In this document: one piece after another, positions 25,928-35,161 of the stretch | Position numbering within the stretch: position 1 is the stretch's first letter | How the letters are laid out: every line of letters begins with the position of its first letter | Assembly (NCBI GenBank): GCA_016932075.1 | Contig: JAFGDP010000113.1 | Coordinates: 75,732 to 139,731 of the forward strand | Direction of reading: 5' to 3' | From: Chitinispirillaceae bacterium | GTDB taxonomy: Bacteria; Fibrobacterota; Chitinivibrionia; Chitinivibrionales; Chitinispirillaceae | Length of the DNA stretch: 64,000 nucleotides | Position numbers and translations under genes: made by a program | The notes under the pieces: generated by a model | Seen by the model: the letters and a program-made list of their open reading frames with translations, nothing else | Database searches by the model: none | Told to the model about the DNA's origin: nothing

Positions 25928-28084
25928 ATGTCAATTACCCTTTTTATAATCACGTACGGGGTCCTTACAGCAGGGTTATGTTTTGCCGTATTTTTTAAGC
26001 ACAAGAAGAGGCGTTCGCTATTCATTCCCGTCGTTCTTATTGCCGTAATGGCGATCGTACATGGGTTTGCCGGGAAGGCGCTTCTCCGTTTTCCGATAGG
26101 TGATGCCGGTATCGAGGTAATTAAAATTTATTATCTCTCCGCGCTGCTCATGCTGTTCGGAATGCTCGAGTCGATCCGCATTTTCTTCAGGCCTATCGCG
26201 ACGAAAACCGTATTTTTAACCGATAGTGTTGAAAAGAAATCCCTGTTTTTTTCGCTGTTCCCCTGGCGTGTTTTGGTTGTTGTTTCGGCAGTCATTATTG
26301 TTTTTCTTCCCGACCCTAAACCGGTTTTATTGCCGGATTTGACGGCTGGATATGTGCTCAGCCGATTCCACATGATTGTGCTGTATCTGCGGCTTATCCT
26401 ATGCCTGGGGATACTGTTTTCCATTGAAAACATCTACCGCTACGCGCAACCGAGGCATCGGCGGATGGCGAGAATCAGCTTTATCGCTTTTGCGCTGTGT
26501 GCGATTTTTGATGGGGTGTTCACCATCCGTTTGCTGCTTTTTTCGTATCTTGATCCGCACTACCTGCAGGCCTCGATAATACTCTATGGCGTATGTATTA
26601 CCACCGGCCTGTTCGGGTTTTTGCACTACCGGATCATGGATCAGAAAGTGGTGATCTCACGGGCAGGGATCTACTCTTCAATGACGCTCATTCTGGCCGG
26701 AATGCTATTGCTTCTTCTCGGCGCAACCGCGGCATTCGTGCAAAGAGCGGGAATGCGCTTCAGCTATTTCGAGGAATTTCTCGTTGTTTTTTCAATACTG
26801 TCTTTTCTTATCATCGGGGCAAGTTCCAAATGGGTTCGATTGCGAATCGCCGGTTTTATCAACCGTCATTTTTATCGAAGCAAGTATGATTACCGCGATC
26901 AGTTTTTCAGGTTGCACCATACCTACATGGCAGGCAGCCAGTTGAGTGATTCCATTAATCTGTTGCTTGAAAATCTGACCTATACGTTGGGAATAGGCGA
27001 GACCTTCGTTTTCCTGCGACATGCGGTAAGCGGCCATTTCTGCCTGCACCACGATCCAGATCAGGCGGATCAGGATCAAACGGTAATAAAAGCCGATAGC
27101 CCGTTGGTATCTGTTTTCCACGACGGCGATTCCCCGTGTTTTTTTCCGGACAATTCCTATGATCGCAGGGAGATGGCCAAAAACGAGCCTTTAATCGGCA
27201 AAATGGGATTGAACGCGGTTTTTCCCATAAAAAACAACAATGAACTCGTAGGACTGTTATCCATAAAGAAACCCTCCAATAAAAACCTTGATAAAGAAGA
27301 CCAGGAAATCATAAAGGTATTCGCCGTTTCGATAGGAAATGTGTACACGGCCTATCAGATGCTTCAGGAACGATCGGAACTCAAACAGTTTGAGTCTCTC
27401 CATCACATTACCTCATTCATCATCCACGATATTAAAAATCAGGTTGCCACGTTGACACTGCTTTCGAAGAATGCCCGGACCAATATGGCAAACCCTGAGT
27501 TTCAACAGAGTCTTTTGCGGTCGATTCAGGGGTGCGCCGCGAATCTGCAGGCATTGGTTGATAAATTATCAATGCCGGTCAATCGCGCCGTTTCCGAGGT
27601 CCAAAAGGAGGATATCAACAACATCGTCCAATCATCATTAGAGTCAACGGGAGCGCGTTCTCTTCCTTTACTGCGGATCGAAACGTTTTTCAACGCCACC
27701 GGCACCGTACCGATCGACCGCAGATCGTTATTGTACGTACTGGACAATTTGATAAAAAATGCGATAGAGGCGATGAATGAGAATGGGACGCTCACCATAG
27801 AAACCGGCGATTGCGAGCACCTCTCTACAGCAACGCGGGAGGAAGTAGGCCTGAGCGAGCGCCAGTTGGGGGGGAAGCATGTTTTTGTGCTGGTTCGCGA
27901 TACCGGTACGGGAATGGACAGCGAGTTCATGCAGCAGAACCTCTTTCACCCTTTCAGCAGTACCAAAGATAAAGGGATCGGTATCGGGCTGTACCAGAGC
28001 AAGACCCTGGTTGAACGGATGGGCGGTTATTTGCTCTGCGTTTCCAGACTTGGCGTTGGAACGACCTTCTGTTGTATATTATAA
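25928..28084 (+). CDS. prsK: PEP-CTERM system sensor histidine kinase PrsK
   Basis: A 718-residue membrane kinase. The first ~285 residues contain about eight transmembrane helices, then a GAF-like region (about 310-480), and the kinase core. The phosphoacceptor is His500 in FIIHDIKNQVATL; the N box is LDNLIKNAIEAM; the G boxes are DTGTGMDSEF and GIGIGLYQSKTLVERMGG. This architecture matches the PrsK family that occurs with exosortases. It is followed by its response regulator gene after a 129-base gap and preceded by the terminator of the PEP-CTERM gene. The stimulus is unknown. Confidence 0.92.
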   Translation: MSITLFIITYGVLTAGLCFAVFFKHKKRRSLFIPVVLIAVMAIVHGFAGKALLRFPIGDAGIEVIKIYYLSALLMLFGMLESIRIFFRPIATKTVFLTDSVEKKSLFFSLFPWRVLVVVSAVIIVFLPDPKPVLLPDLTAGYVLSRFHMIVLYLRLILCLGILFSIENIYRYAQPRHRRMARISFIAFALCAIFDGVFTIRLLLFSYLDPHYLQASIILYGVCITTGLFGFLHYRIMDQKVVISRAGIYSSMTLILAGMLLLLLGATAAFVQRAGMRFSYFEEFLVVFSILSFLIIGASSKWVRLRIAGFINRHFYRSKYDYRDQFFRLHHTYMAGSQLSDSINLLLENLTYTLGIGETFVFLRHAVSGHFCLHHDPDQADQDQTVIKADSPLVSVFHDGDSPCFFPDNSYDRREMAKNEPLIGKMGLNAVFPIKNNNELVGLLSIKKPSNKNLDKEDQEIIKVFAVSIGNVYTAYQMLQERSELKQFESLHHITSFIIHDIKNQVATLTLLSKNARTNMANPEFQQSLLRSIQGCAANLQALVDKLSMPVNRAVSEVQKEDINNIVQSSLESTGARSLPLLRIETFFNATGTVPIDRRSLLYVLDNLIKNAIEAMNENGTLTIETGDCEHLSTATREEVGLSERQLGGKHVFVLVRDTGTGMDSEFMQQNLFHPFSSTKDKGIGIGLYQSKTLVERMGGYLLCVSRLGVGTTFCCIL

Positions 28085-28213
28085 CAGCGGAAAGGCGCAA
28101 TGAATTTTTATTCAGATGAGGCAACTACGAGAACAGGGTAGTTACCGGAACAGACCGATCCTGAACAATACCAACGATCGGTAACGCCTGCTCACCAGCG
28201 AAATCGCAGCCAA

Positions 28214-29566
28214 ATGAATACCGTGCTCATCGTCGAAGACAATGCCGCCCTTCGTGAACAGATGAAGTGGGCGTTACAGGGCGAATACAGCGTTTTAGAG
28301 GCGGATTCGTCAGCGAGCTGCGCGATGGCCGTTGAAAAACATAATCCTGACCTTGTCTGCCTGGACATGGGCCTCGATAATATCCCGGATAAAGGTCTTG
28401 TGGTTATCGATGCGGTCCTGACGCTGAATCGCCGGGCCAAAATCATTGTTATTACCGCGAACACTTCCGAAACGCTTGGCGCCGAAGCCATCCGCAGGGG
28501 CGCGTTCGACTACCTTAAAAAGCCGGTTGATATCGACCACCTTAAGGTCATTCTTTCGCGCGCCGTTCGCCTCTTGTCGTTTCAGGCCGAGCCGCTGGAA
28601 AATGGAAACAGACCGGGGATCGAAAGCGCACCGTCGCAATATATTATCGGCCAAAGCGAAAGCATGCGGCATATTTTTGAACTGGTGCGGAAACTGGGCA
28701 TGACCGACGTCAATGTGCTCATTACCGGGGAGAGCGGGACCGGTAAGGAGGTGTGCGCACGGGCCATACACCATAACAGTCCTCGGCGCGAGCAGCCTTT
28801 TGTTCCCATCAACTGCGGTGCGATCCCGGAAACGCTCCTGGAATCGGAACTGTTCGGTTATACGAAGGGCGCATTTACCGGAGCCGTCTCGGATAAAAAG
28901 GGACTCATCGAGTCCGCGGAAAACGGCACGCTTTTTCTCGATGAAATTGGCGATATGCCTAAGAATCTTCAGGTTAAATTGCTCAGGTTCATAGAGGACC
29001 AGAAGTACCAGCCGCTCGGGAGTATGGCATTGCTTTCAAGCAATGTACGGATCATCGCGGCAACGCATAGCGCACATGCGAAAGACGCTGAAAAGGGCGT
29101 TTTGCGTTCGGACCTCTATTACCGGTTAAGCGAGTTTGAAATCCATCTGCCGCCGTTGCGGGAACGGGGGGAAGATGTTCTGCTGCTTGCCGGAGCGATT
29201 ATCGAACGCAATCGCGAAAAGTTCAACCTCCCCCGTCTTGCACTCAGTTCCCGTGCGAAAAAAGCACTGCAGACCTATGCATGGCCGGGCAATGTCAGGG
29301 AACTGGAAAATAAATTGAGCAGGGCCGCAATAGTATGCGTAAACCAGACGATAGAGGAGGAAGATCTGCAGCTTTCCTCGGGGGCCGACATGCGCATGGG
29401 GTTGAAAGATGCACGGGAACAATTCGAAAAGGAGTATCTGCAGAAAGCGCTTCAAAAGTCACATTTCGTGATTTCCACCGCTGCGGAGCTTTTGGGGATC
29501 AGCCGTCCGACATTGTACGATATGATCAAAAAGCATGGAATATCGGTCAAGGAACCTTCCGCGTAA
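28214..29566 (+). CDS. prsR: PEP-CTERM system sigma-54 response regulator PrsR
   Basis: A 450-residue NtrC-type activator. The receiver domain has phosphoacceptor Asp51 (VCLDMGLD) and the conserved lysine region YLKKPVD. The AAA+ domain has Walker A GESGTGKE (172-179), the sigma-54 contact loop GAFTGA (219-224), and Walker B GTLFLDEIGD. The C-terminal Fis-type helix-turn-helix is about 422-445 (AAELLGISRPTLYDMIKK). It should activate the -24/-12 promoter of the nearby PEP-CTERM gene in response to PrsK. The gene ends 14 bases from the convergent wzc stop with no terminator between. Confidence 0.95.
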   Translation: MNTVLIVEDNAALREQMKWALQGEYSVLEADSSASCAMAVEKHNPDLVCLDMGLDNIPDKGLVVIDAVLTLNRRAKIIVITANTSETLGAEAIRRGAFDYLKKPVDIDHLKVILSRAVRLLSFQAEPLENGNRPGIESAPSQYIIGQSESMRHIFELVRKLGMTDVNVLITGESGTGKEVCARAIHHNSPRREQPFVPINCGAIPETLLESELFGYTKGAFTGAVSDKKGLIESAENGTLFLDEIGDMPKNLQVKLLRFIEDQKYQPLGSMALLSSNVRIIAATHSAHAKDAEKGVLRSDLYYRLSEFEIHLPPLRERGEDVLLLAGAIIERNREKFNLPRLALSSRAKKALQTYAWPGNVRELENKLSRAAIVCVNQTIEEEDLQLSSGADMRMGLKDAREQFEKEYLQKALQKSHFVISTAAELLGISRPTLYDMIKKHGISVKEPSA

Positions 29567-29580
29567 AAGACATAGTCAGG

Positions 29581-31947
29581 TTAATAATATTTGGAATATT
29601 TATAATAATTCAACTTGCTGTCAATGGCTGCATGATTTAATACGAGGCCGATGAGCTGCGTTTGAAGGGCCGAATATTCCTTGATTTTCTTTTTAAGGTC
29701 ATAGACGTTCGTTTTACCGGCCTTTATAACGATCAGATATTGTGAAAAACAGTTGCTGATCGATACGCCATCAGCGGATACACCAACAGGCGGGGAGTCG
29801 CACAGCAAGAATTCAAATTTTTGGGAAAGCATGCTTTTAAGCCGGCTGAACCGTTCCGATGAAATAAGTTCTGCAGCATTGACGGCGTAGCGACCACTCG
29901 GGATAACGAACAGATTGGGGATCTCGGTAGATCGTATAATCGGTGTTACGAATTCATCGGTTATTGGGAGGTCTGAGGCAAGGAATTCCGAAAGGCCCGG
30001 ATTTTTTTCCATTTTAAAAAACTGGTGAATGGTCCCTAACCGCAGATCGCCGTCGATGATGATCGTTTTCCGGTTCTGCTGAGCTAAAGCAATGCCGATA
30101 TTCGAACATATGGTCGATTTGCCGGCACCGGCGTCAAGGCTGGTAACGATCAGGCTTTTATCAGGAGAATCCTGAAGCAGGTGGAGAATTTTTGTACGCA
30201 GGGATCTGAAAAGCTCCTTGATGTACTCCTGGTCGCCCTTAAATTCGTTTATTATGAGTTTGCTCTCGAAATCTGAGGGTTTCCTGCCCTTTGTACCCTT
30301 TGGGTTCCATTGTTTTGATTTCGATGCGATCGGGGGTATGCTTTCCAGAACCATGTAGGGCAATCTGGCACGCAACTCTTGTTCGGTACGCACTGTTCTG
30401 GTAAGAAAGTCAGCGGCAATCACCGGTCCGAATATGGTTCCCAGGCATATCGCCAGGCAGATGCCGAGGAGCTTTTTAGGGTCAGGCGGCGGAGGGATCG
30501 GCGCGACGGCATAATCCATTACATAAACATCCGAAACTTCGACCACGTCCGAAACCTTTGATTGATTGTATTTATCTAGGATCCGGGCGTAGATGTCAGC
30601 ATGTACCTGCTGCTGGCGCGTGAGTTTGGCGAGCCGGAGCTCTTTTGCCGGAAGGACGCGCATTTTGCCCGACAATGCTGAAATGCCGGCCTTGCGTTCC
30701 GTTTGCGCGGTTTCGGTGGAGCGAATGTAGTTGAAAATTTCCAGAATGGTCTTTGACACGATGGCGTTTATTGCGCTGAGATTCTCCACGAGTTTCGGGT
30801 GATTGGCGTCATAAGAGTTTTGAAGGCCTCTCCGCTCCTCAAGGAGCCGCGTGATTTCGGCATCGAGTACCGGAGCGGTAGTGTTGCCGCGTGCATTGAG
30901 AAAAAGCAACACTTCGCGCGTGGTTGAAAAGACATCTTTTTTCGATGACTTGACCAGTTTTTGCTGCAGTTCGCGCGCGGTTGCCAGGTCGCTTGCGGTC
31001 GTGGAAGAACCGCGTTCCAGCTCGGAAAGATCATTCACCGTTTGCTGTGTCGTCAGGGCGAGGCCTACCGTCGGATTGGCGCTCTGGAACGCCCGCAACT
31101 GGCTTTCGGAAAGCTCCAGCTCGGCTTTTGCCTTGGCGAGCTGTTTTTCAAGGATCGCCATCACGCTCCGGTTGCGTGCCTGGCGAAGGCTGAGGTTTTT
31201 TTCGACGTATTGGTCGGCGATGGTGTTGGCAATGGTGGTGATTGACGCGTAATCCTTTCCCTTGACCGAAATAGAAAATGAGGGATTGCGTTCCCTGACG
31301 TTCGGCGTACCAATAGACAAATTGTTGTATAACATTTCTACTGCCGTTCGCGTATCGATTATTGAAAAGGAAAAATCTTGAGGGTCAGTCAAAAATGCGC
31401 GGTTGAATCCGAGAAAAACCCCGGGAAGCGTTAAGGAATTCAGATCGGCGAGTTTCCCGCGGGTGATAGGTTCTTTCCCAAACAGGTTTTTTTTGCGAAG
31501 TACCGTATAGATTTCATTGTTGCTTTTGTCAATAATAAAAGCATATTTTCCGGGTTGTGCCGCGGAATCGACAAACACCGAATCAAACACGGCGCTCCGT
31601 ACCGTACCGGCGACTCGAAGCCGCAGCGAAAGCGTGTTGACGGTATTCTGAAGGAAGTTCCTGCTGCTGATGAGTTGCGTTTGAGAGGTGATTTCAGGTG
31701 TCTGCTGCATCCGTTCTTCGACGTCAATCATCCCCGCGATCGGTTCCATGCCGATAAGCGCGGTTGCCGAAAGTTCGGGGGTGGCGTCGGAAAGTTTGAG
31801 AAAGACAATAAAAGCCCCGCCAAGGGCGAGCGGGGTGGCTGTGAGCATCCACCACTTCCAGCGCCAAAGCAGGGACGCATAGTGCCGGACATAGTGGCCG
31901 AAATCGATTTCTTTGATGCCAGTCTGTTGCTGAGGTGCTGGGGGCAT
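29581..31947 (-). CDS. wzc: Wzc-type polysaccharide biosynthesis tyrosine autokinase
   Basis: A 788-residue BY-kinase. An N-terminal Wzz domain has a membrane segment (WWMLTATPLALGGAFIVFL), then a long coiled periplasmic region, a second membrane segment (LLGICLAICLGTIFGPVIAA) and the cytosolic kinase. Walker A SLDAGAGKST (near residue 605), Walker A' IIIDGDLR and Walker B FLLCDSPPVG are visible, and the C-terminus is a tyrosine cluster (YYKYSKYY) that would be autophosphorylated to control polymer length. ATG 31947 lies 4 bases after the wza stop; ATG 31983 is an alternative overlapping start. Confidence 0.93.
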   Translation of the reverse strand: MPPAPQQQTGIKEIDFGHYVRHYASLLWRWKWWMLTATPLALGGAFIVFLKLSDATPELSATALIGMEPIAGMIDVEERMQQTPEITSQTQLISSRNFLQNTVNTLSLRLRVAGTVRSAVFDSVFVDSAAQPGKYAFIIDKSNNEIYTVLRKKNLFGKEPITRGKLADLNSLTLPGVFLGFNRAFLTDPQDFSFSIIDTRTAVEMLYNNLSIGTPNVRERNPSFSISVKGKDYASITTIANTIADQYVEKNLSLRQARNRSVMAILEKQLAKAKAELELSESQLRAFQSANPTVGLALTTQQTVNDLSELERGSSTTASDLATARELQQKLVKSSKKDVFSTTREVLLFLNARGNTTAPVLDAEITRLLEERRGLQNSYDANHPKLVENLSAINAIVSKTILEIFNYIRSTETAQTERKAGISALSGKMRVLPAKELRLAKLTRQQQVHADIYARILDKYNQSKVSDVVEVSDVYVMDYAVAPIPPPPDPKKLLGICLAICLGTIFGPVIAADFLTRTVRTEQELRARLPYMVLESIPPIASKSKQWNPKGTKGRKPSDFESKLIINEFKGDQEYIKELFRSLRTKILHLLQDSPDKSLIVTSLDAGAGKSTICSNIGIALAQQNRKTIIIDGDLRLGTIHQFFKMEKNPGLSEFLASDLPITDEFVTPIIRSTEIPNLFVIPSGRYAVNAAELISSERFSRLKSMLSQKFEFLLCDSPPVGVSADGVSISNCFSQYLIVIKAGKTNVYDLKKKIKEYSALQTQLIGLVLNHAAIDSKLNYYKYSKYY

Positions 31948-31951
31948 GCTT

Positions 31952-32710
31952 TTATCTCGATGTATAGTATTGGTAGGTAGCATAAACCGATGCGGCGGTC
32001 AGCACAATGGTGAAAAAAGGCAGCACATTGGTCTGAATGCTCTCCATCAGTTGCCTTCGCGGCATCGGGGTGACGCAGAGTTGGTCGCCGGATTTAAAGC
32101 CAATGGAATAGAGGGATGCGCCTGATTGGAAATACGGCAGGATATTTTTGGTCACCCGCCCGGAATCGCGCACCCACCGTATTTTTTTTATTCCGTCATC
32201 ACGATGGGTACCTCCGGCTTTTTGAACGGCATTCCAGAGGCTTTCGCGCGGATCGATCCAGTAGAGACCGGGCTGCAAAAATCCGCCTAAAAGACTTATG
32301 CGATAGACTGGCCGGACAATAACGCTCAATCGCGGAAGGTAGGCCGCATATTTTTCGATGAGCAGTTCTTCAATCTGCTTGGGCGCCGTTTCGACGACGT
32401 TGATATACCCGACGATAGGCAGGTCGGCATAGCCATGACTGTCTATCGCATATACGCCGCTTGGAAATCCCGCTGAATCCGGGTAGGCAATGATCCGTAT
32501 CCCGTCGCCTGCCTGGAACCGCAATGCCGCGTCTGGAAGGGCGGCGGAAGGAACAGCGTCAAGGCTTTTCGGCGCAACCGCTTGCGCGGGCTGGTGTTCG
32601 ATATCCGGTGATTGCTGCGTTTGCGCATAATTTCCAGTAGAGAGTGACAATAGGGAAACGAATAAAAAAAACGCATTGCCATGTCTGGGAAGAAATCGGA
32701 AGCTTTTCAT
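31952..32710 (-). CDS. wza: Outer-membrane polysaccharide export protein (Wza/KpsD family)
   Basis: A 252-residue export channel subunit. A signal peptide (LPRHGNAFFLFVSLLSLS) is followed by the Poly_export domain (LRFQAGDGIRIIAYPDSAGFPSGVYAIDSHGYADLPIVGYI) and an SLBB domain (VYRISLLGGFLQPGLYWID). A hydrophobic C-terminal helix (VLPFFTIVLTAASVYATYQYY) would cross the outer membrane. ATG 32710 was chosen because GAAGG lies 5 bases upstream; ATG 32722 has none. It forms an export pair with Wzc, whose start follows directly. Confidence 0.9.
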   Translation of the reverse strand: MKSFRFLPRHGNAFFLFVSLLSLSTGNYAQTQQSPDIEHQPAQAVAPKSLDAVPSAALPDAALRFQAGDGIRIIAYPDSAGFPSGVYAIDSHGYADLPIVGYINVVETAPKQIEELLIEKYAAYLPRLSVIVRPVYRISLLGGFLQPGLYWIDPRESLWNAVQKAGGTHRDDGIKKIRWVRDSGRVTKNILPYFQSGASLYSIGFKSGDQLCVTPMPRRQLMESIQTNVLPFFTIVLTAASVYATYQYYTSR

Positions 32711-33020
32711 GGTAACCTTCATTCCTGATACAGGATGTCCGTCGGTTGCTCTTAATTGTATGGTACTGCCCCGGTCCTGTAAAGATAACGCTTACCGTAT
32801 GCCGCTTTCCTCGATACGCTCAAGAGCAACAACCCGGTGAACAGCGTGGCGAGGAAACCGGTCAGGGAATAACCCTGATAGTATTTGCAAAGACCTGCTT
32901 CATATAGGGACCGTCACAGCTATCATTTTATTGCCATTAGCATGTATAGTCACGGGAGGATCGTTTCGATGCCGGCGTGATTGGAAAATACATTTTGCCA
33001 AACGATCGCTTCGCTGGTGC
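32711..33020. other. Intergenic region upstream of wza
   Basis: No recognised gene. On the minus strand an open frame without ATG or GTG start (stop 32752-32754, upstream stop 32914-32916) encodes a hydrophobic segment (YSLTGFLATLFTGLLLLSVS) with a basic end, possibly a small membrane protein using an unusual start or a remnant. It probably also holds the wza-wzc promoter on the minus strand, but no clear -35/-10 pair stands out. Confidence 0.4.
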
Positions 33021-35024
33021 TCACTCTTTTTCCATCTCAATTTGGATACGGCTTTCCTCACCCGCGGTAATCTGGATATTTTGAATATAGGGCTGAAATC
33101 CTTTTCGCTGTAATCGAAGAGAATGCGTCCCTTCGGATAATGACACGAGATTTGGCGTTGGCGCCTGCCCCCGATAGGAACCGTCGATATACAGGTCAGC
33201 CCAGGGGAAGCAATACACATGGAGAAAACCATTCCCGGCGGACATGGGTTTTAAGGTAATAGCAAGCTTCACCGTGGAGTCCGTCTCAATTATCACGGCT
33301 TGCCTGAACGATTGATGTCCGTCAGCGATCGCGCTGACGACATGAGGGCCGGTCGCCAGCGGCTTGCCGCTGTAAAGCTCCTGGCGGGGTACGCCGATTT
33401 CATCGATAAATACGTATGAGGATGCAGGATCGACGGTAACGACGAGGGTGCCGGAAGGGGAGCTCTCTTTCCGCTTTGTCGTATACGGTTGTCGCTGGAT
33501 AGCGCTCGTGGTGCCGCTGAACATTTTTCGGGCTTTCCTGGTTTTTTGGACTGGCGCTCGATTCTGATCCGGCGTTTTTCGCTTCGCCGGCTTTTGGACC
33601 ATGGCGTGAGGTGCACTGGCAGGTGATGCCGATTGTGTTGGCGCCGGTGTGATGACATCGGGTGAGGAACGCTGCTCGGATTGCATGGAGGGCGTTGGTT
33701 GGGGAGCCTTTGTTGATGCCGCTACCCTTTGAATAACCGAGACGGTAAAGGTGATTCCTGTCAATAATAACATAAGAACGAGCAATCCGATAAACGCGGT
33801 AATTATCCGTTTGGGAGAAAGTACTTTCGGTAAAAAAGAAAATGCATTGGAAAAAAAGGCGTCTCTGGTTCTGTTCGATTCCTCTTGTACGGCAAGTTTG
33901 GGTTGTGTCTGCCATGGAAAGAGCGTGATGGGTTGGTCTTTTTTTGATGGATCAAAGACGATCCGTTTCGCCGCTTCAAAATGGACCTGGGATTTCGCAC
34001 TGTTTCCCGCAGCCTTGAATTCATTTCCCTTTCTGACATGATACCCTATCACGTTCTTTTCGATACCGCTGGCATAGGCGGCAGTATCAGCGAAGAATTG
34101 GCGGATTTCCTGTTCGCCGTCTCGTACGCCCATGTCAAAGATCAGCTCCTGCAATTCTCTTTGCAAGGGTTCAAGCGAGGAGAGCCTTTGACGGGGTTCT
34201 TTTATTAAACTGGCATCGATATGGGCCGAAAGCTCGTCTGGAAGGGTGGGAAGGAAGGTGGTAATCGGCGCAAGCGCCGAACGTTCTATGGACAGAACGG
34301 TTGCCATGGCCGTTTGACCGTTAAATGGATGTTTTCCTGAAAGAATCCGATAGAGAAGTACCCCGACAGACCAGATGTCTTTCCGGAGATCCAGGTCTGA
34401 AATCAAACCGGTTGAGTCTTCACTGACAATGACCGGAATAGTATCAATGGTCGCATCGCTGCTCATGACCTGTTCATGGATATGAATGGCTTGCTCGGGA
34501 GGGATATAGGCCGGGGTGATGAGCATTTTTTTCGACGGGGTACGGGTATGCGCGTGCGCCGAAGCGTTGGCGATGCCAAAATCCGTTACCACCACTCTGC
34601 CGGTTTTGGAAACAAGAATATTGTTCGGTTTCAGATCGCAGTGGGCGATGTTTCTGGAGTGGGCGAAACAGAGTCCCTTAAGCGCCAAATGCATTATGAT
34701 GAGAGCTGTTTCCTTGGGAAATGGATTCCATGTCAAGAGCTGCGCCAGCGTATAGCCATCGATATATTCCATGGCGATATAAAAGGAGCCGTTGTCCTCA
34801 CCGAAATCATGAATTCTGATGATATTGGCGTGGTCGAGCGAAGCGGCGATTCTGGCCTCGTTTTCAAATGTTTTCACAAGCGTTGAATCGTTTTGGTGGA
34901 CGATTGCCATCTTTTTTATCGCGACTTTTCTCCCCAGAGAACGCTGCATCGCGGAATACACATCTCCCATCCCGCCTGATCCGATGCGTTCAAAGTTGCT
35001 GTAATCGTTGAGTGAAAAAGCCAT
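33021..35024 (-). CDS. Membrane Ser/Thr protein kinase with two PEGA domains
   Basis: A 667-residue Hanks-type kinase. The glycine loop is IGSGGMGDVY, Lys37 is in VAIKK, the catalytic loop is H128-C-D130 (HCDLKPNN, with Cys replacing the usual Arg), and DFG is at 148-150. A transmembrane helix (407-431) leads to a Pro/Ser/Lys-rich linker and two C-terminal PEGA domains (about 528-595 and 598-667). PEGA domains are extracytoplasmic and often act in cell-surface sensing. It sits between the Wza/Wzc genes and the priming sugar transferase, so it may regulate EPS assembly. The non-RD catalytic loop suggests control other than activation-loop phosphorylation. Confidence 0.9.
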   Translation of the reverse strand: MAFSLNDYSNFERIGSGGMGDVYSAMQRSLGRKVAIKKMAIVHQNDSTLVKTFENEARIAASLDHANIIRIHDFGEDNGSFYIAMEYIDGYTLAQLLTWNPFPKETALIIMHLALKGLCFAHSRNIAHCDLKPNNILVSKTGRVVVTDFGIANASAHAHTRTPSKKMLITPAYIPPEQAIHIHEQVMSSDATIDTIPVIVSEDSTGLISDLDLRKDIWSVGVLLYRILSGKHPFNGQTAMATVLSIERSALAPITTFLPTLPDELSAHIDASLIKEPRQRLSSLEPLQRELQELIFDMGVRDGEQEIRQFFADTAAYASGIEKNVIGYHVRKGNEFKAAGNSAKSQVHFEAAKRIVFDPSKKDQPITLFPWQTQPKLAVQEESNRTRDAFFSNAFSFLPKVLSPKRIITAFIGLLVLMLLLTGITFTVSVIQRVAASTKAPQPTPSMQSEQRSSPDVITPAPTQSASPASAPHAMVQKPAKRKTPDQNRAPVQKTRKARKMFSGTTSAIQRQPYTTKRKESSPSGTLVVTVDPASSYVFIDEIGVPRQELYSGKPLATGPHVVSAIADGHQSFRQAVIIETDSTVKLAITLKPMSAGNGFLHVYCFPWADLYIDGSYRGQAPTPNLVSLSEGTHSLRLQRKGFQPYIQNIQITAGEESRIQIEMEKE

Positions 35025-35161
35025 TGTTTCGCCTTATGGTGGTGCCACGCGGATGCGGTCAGGAAGGAAATGCACTATACATCATGCTGTTCCGCGCTCT
35101 CAAGCCTTTTGCCCTCTCTCTACGATGGCTATAGGTATACGGCTTGGCGGGGGTCCGTTCC

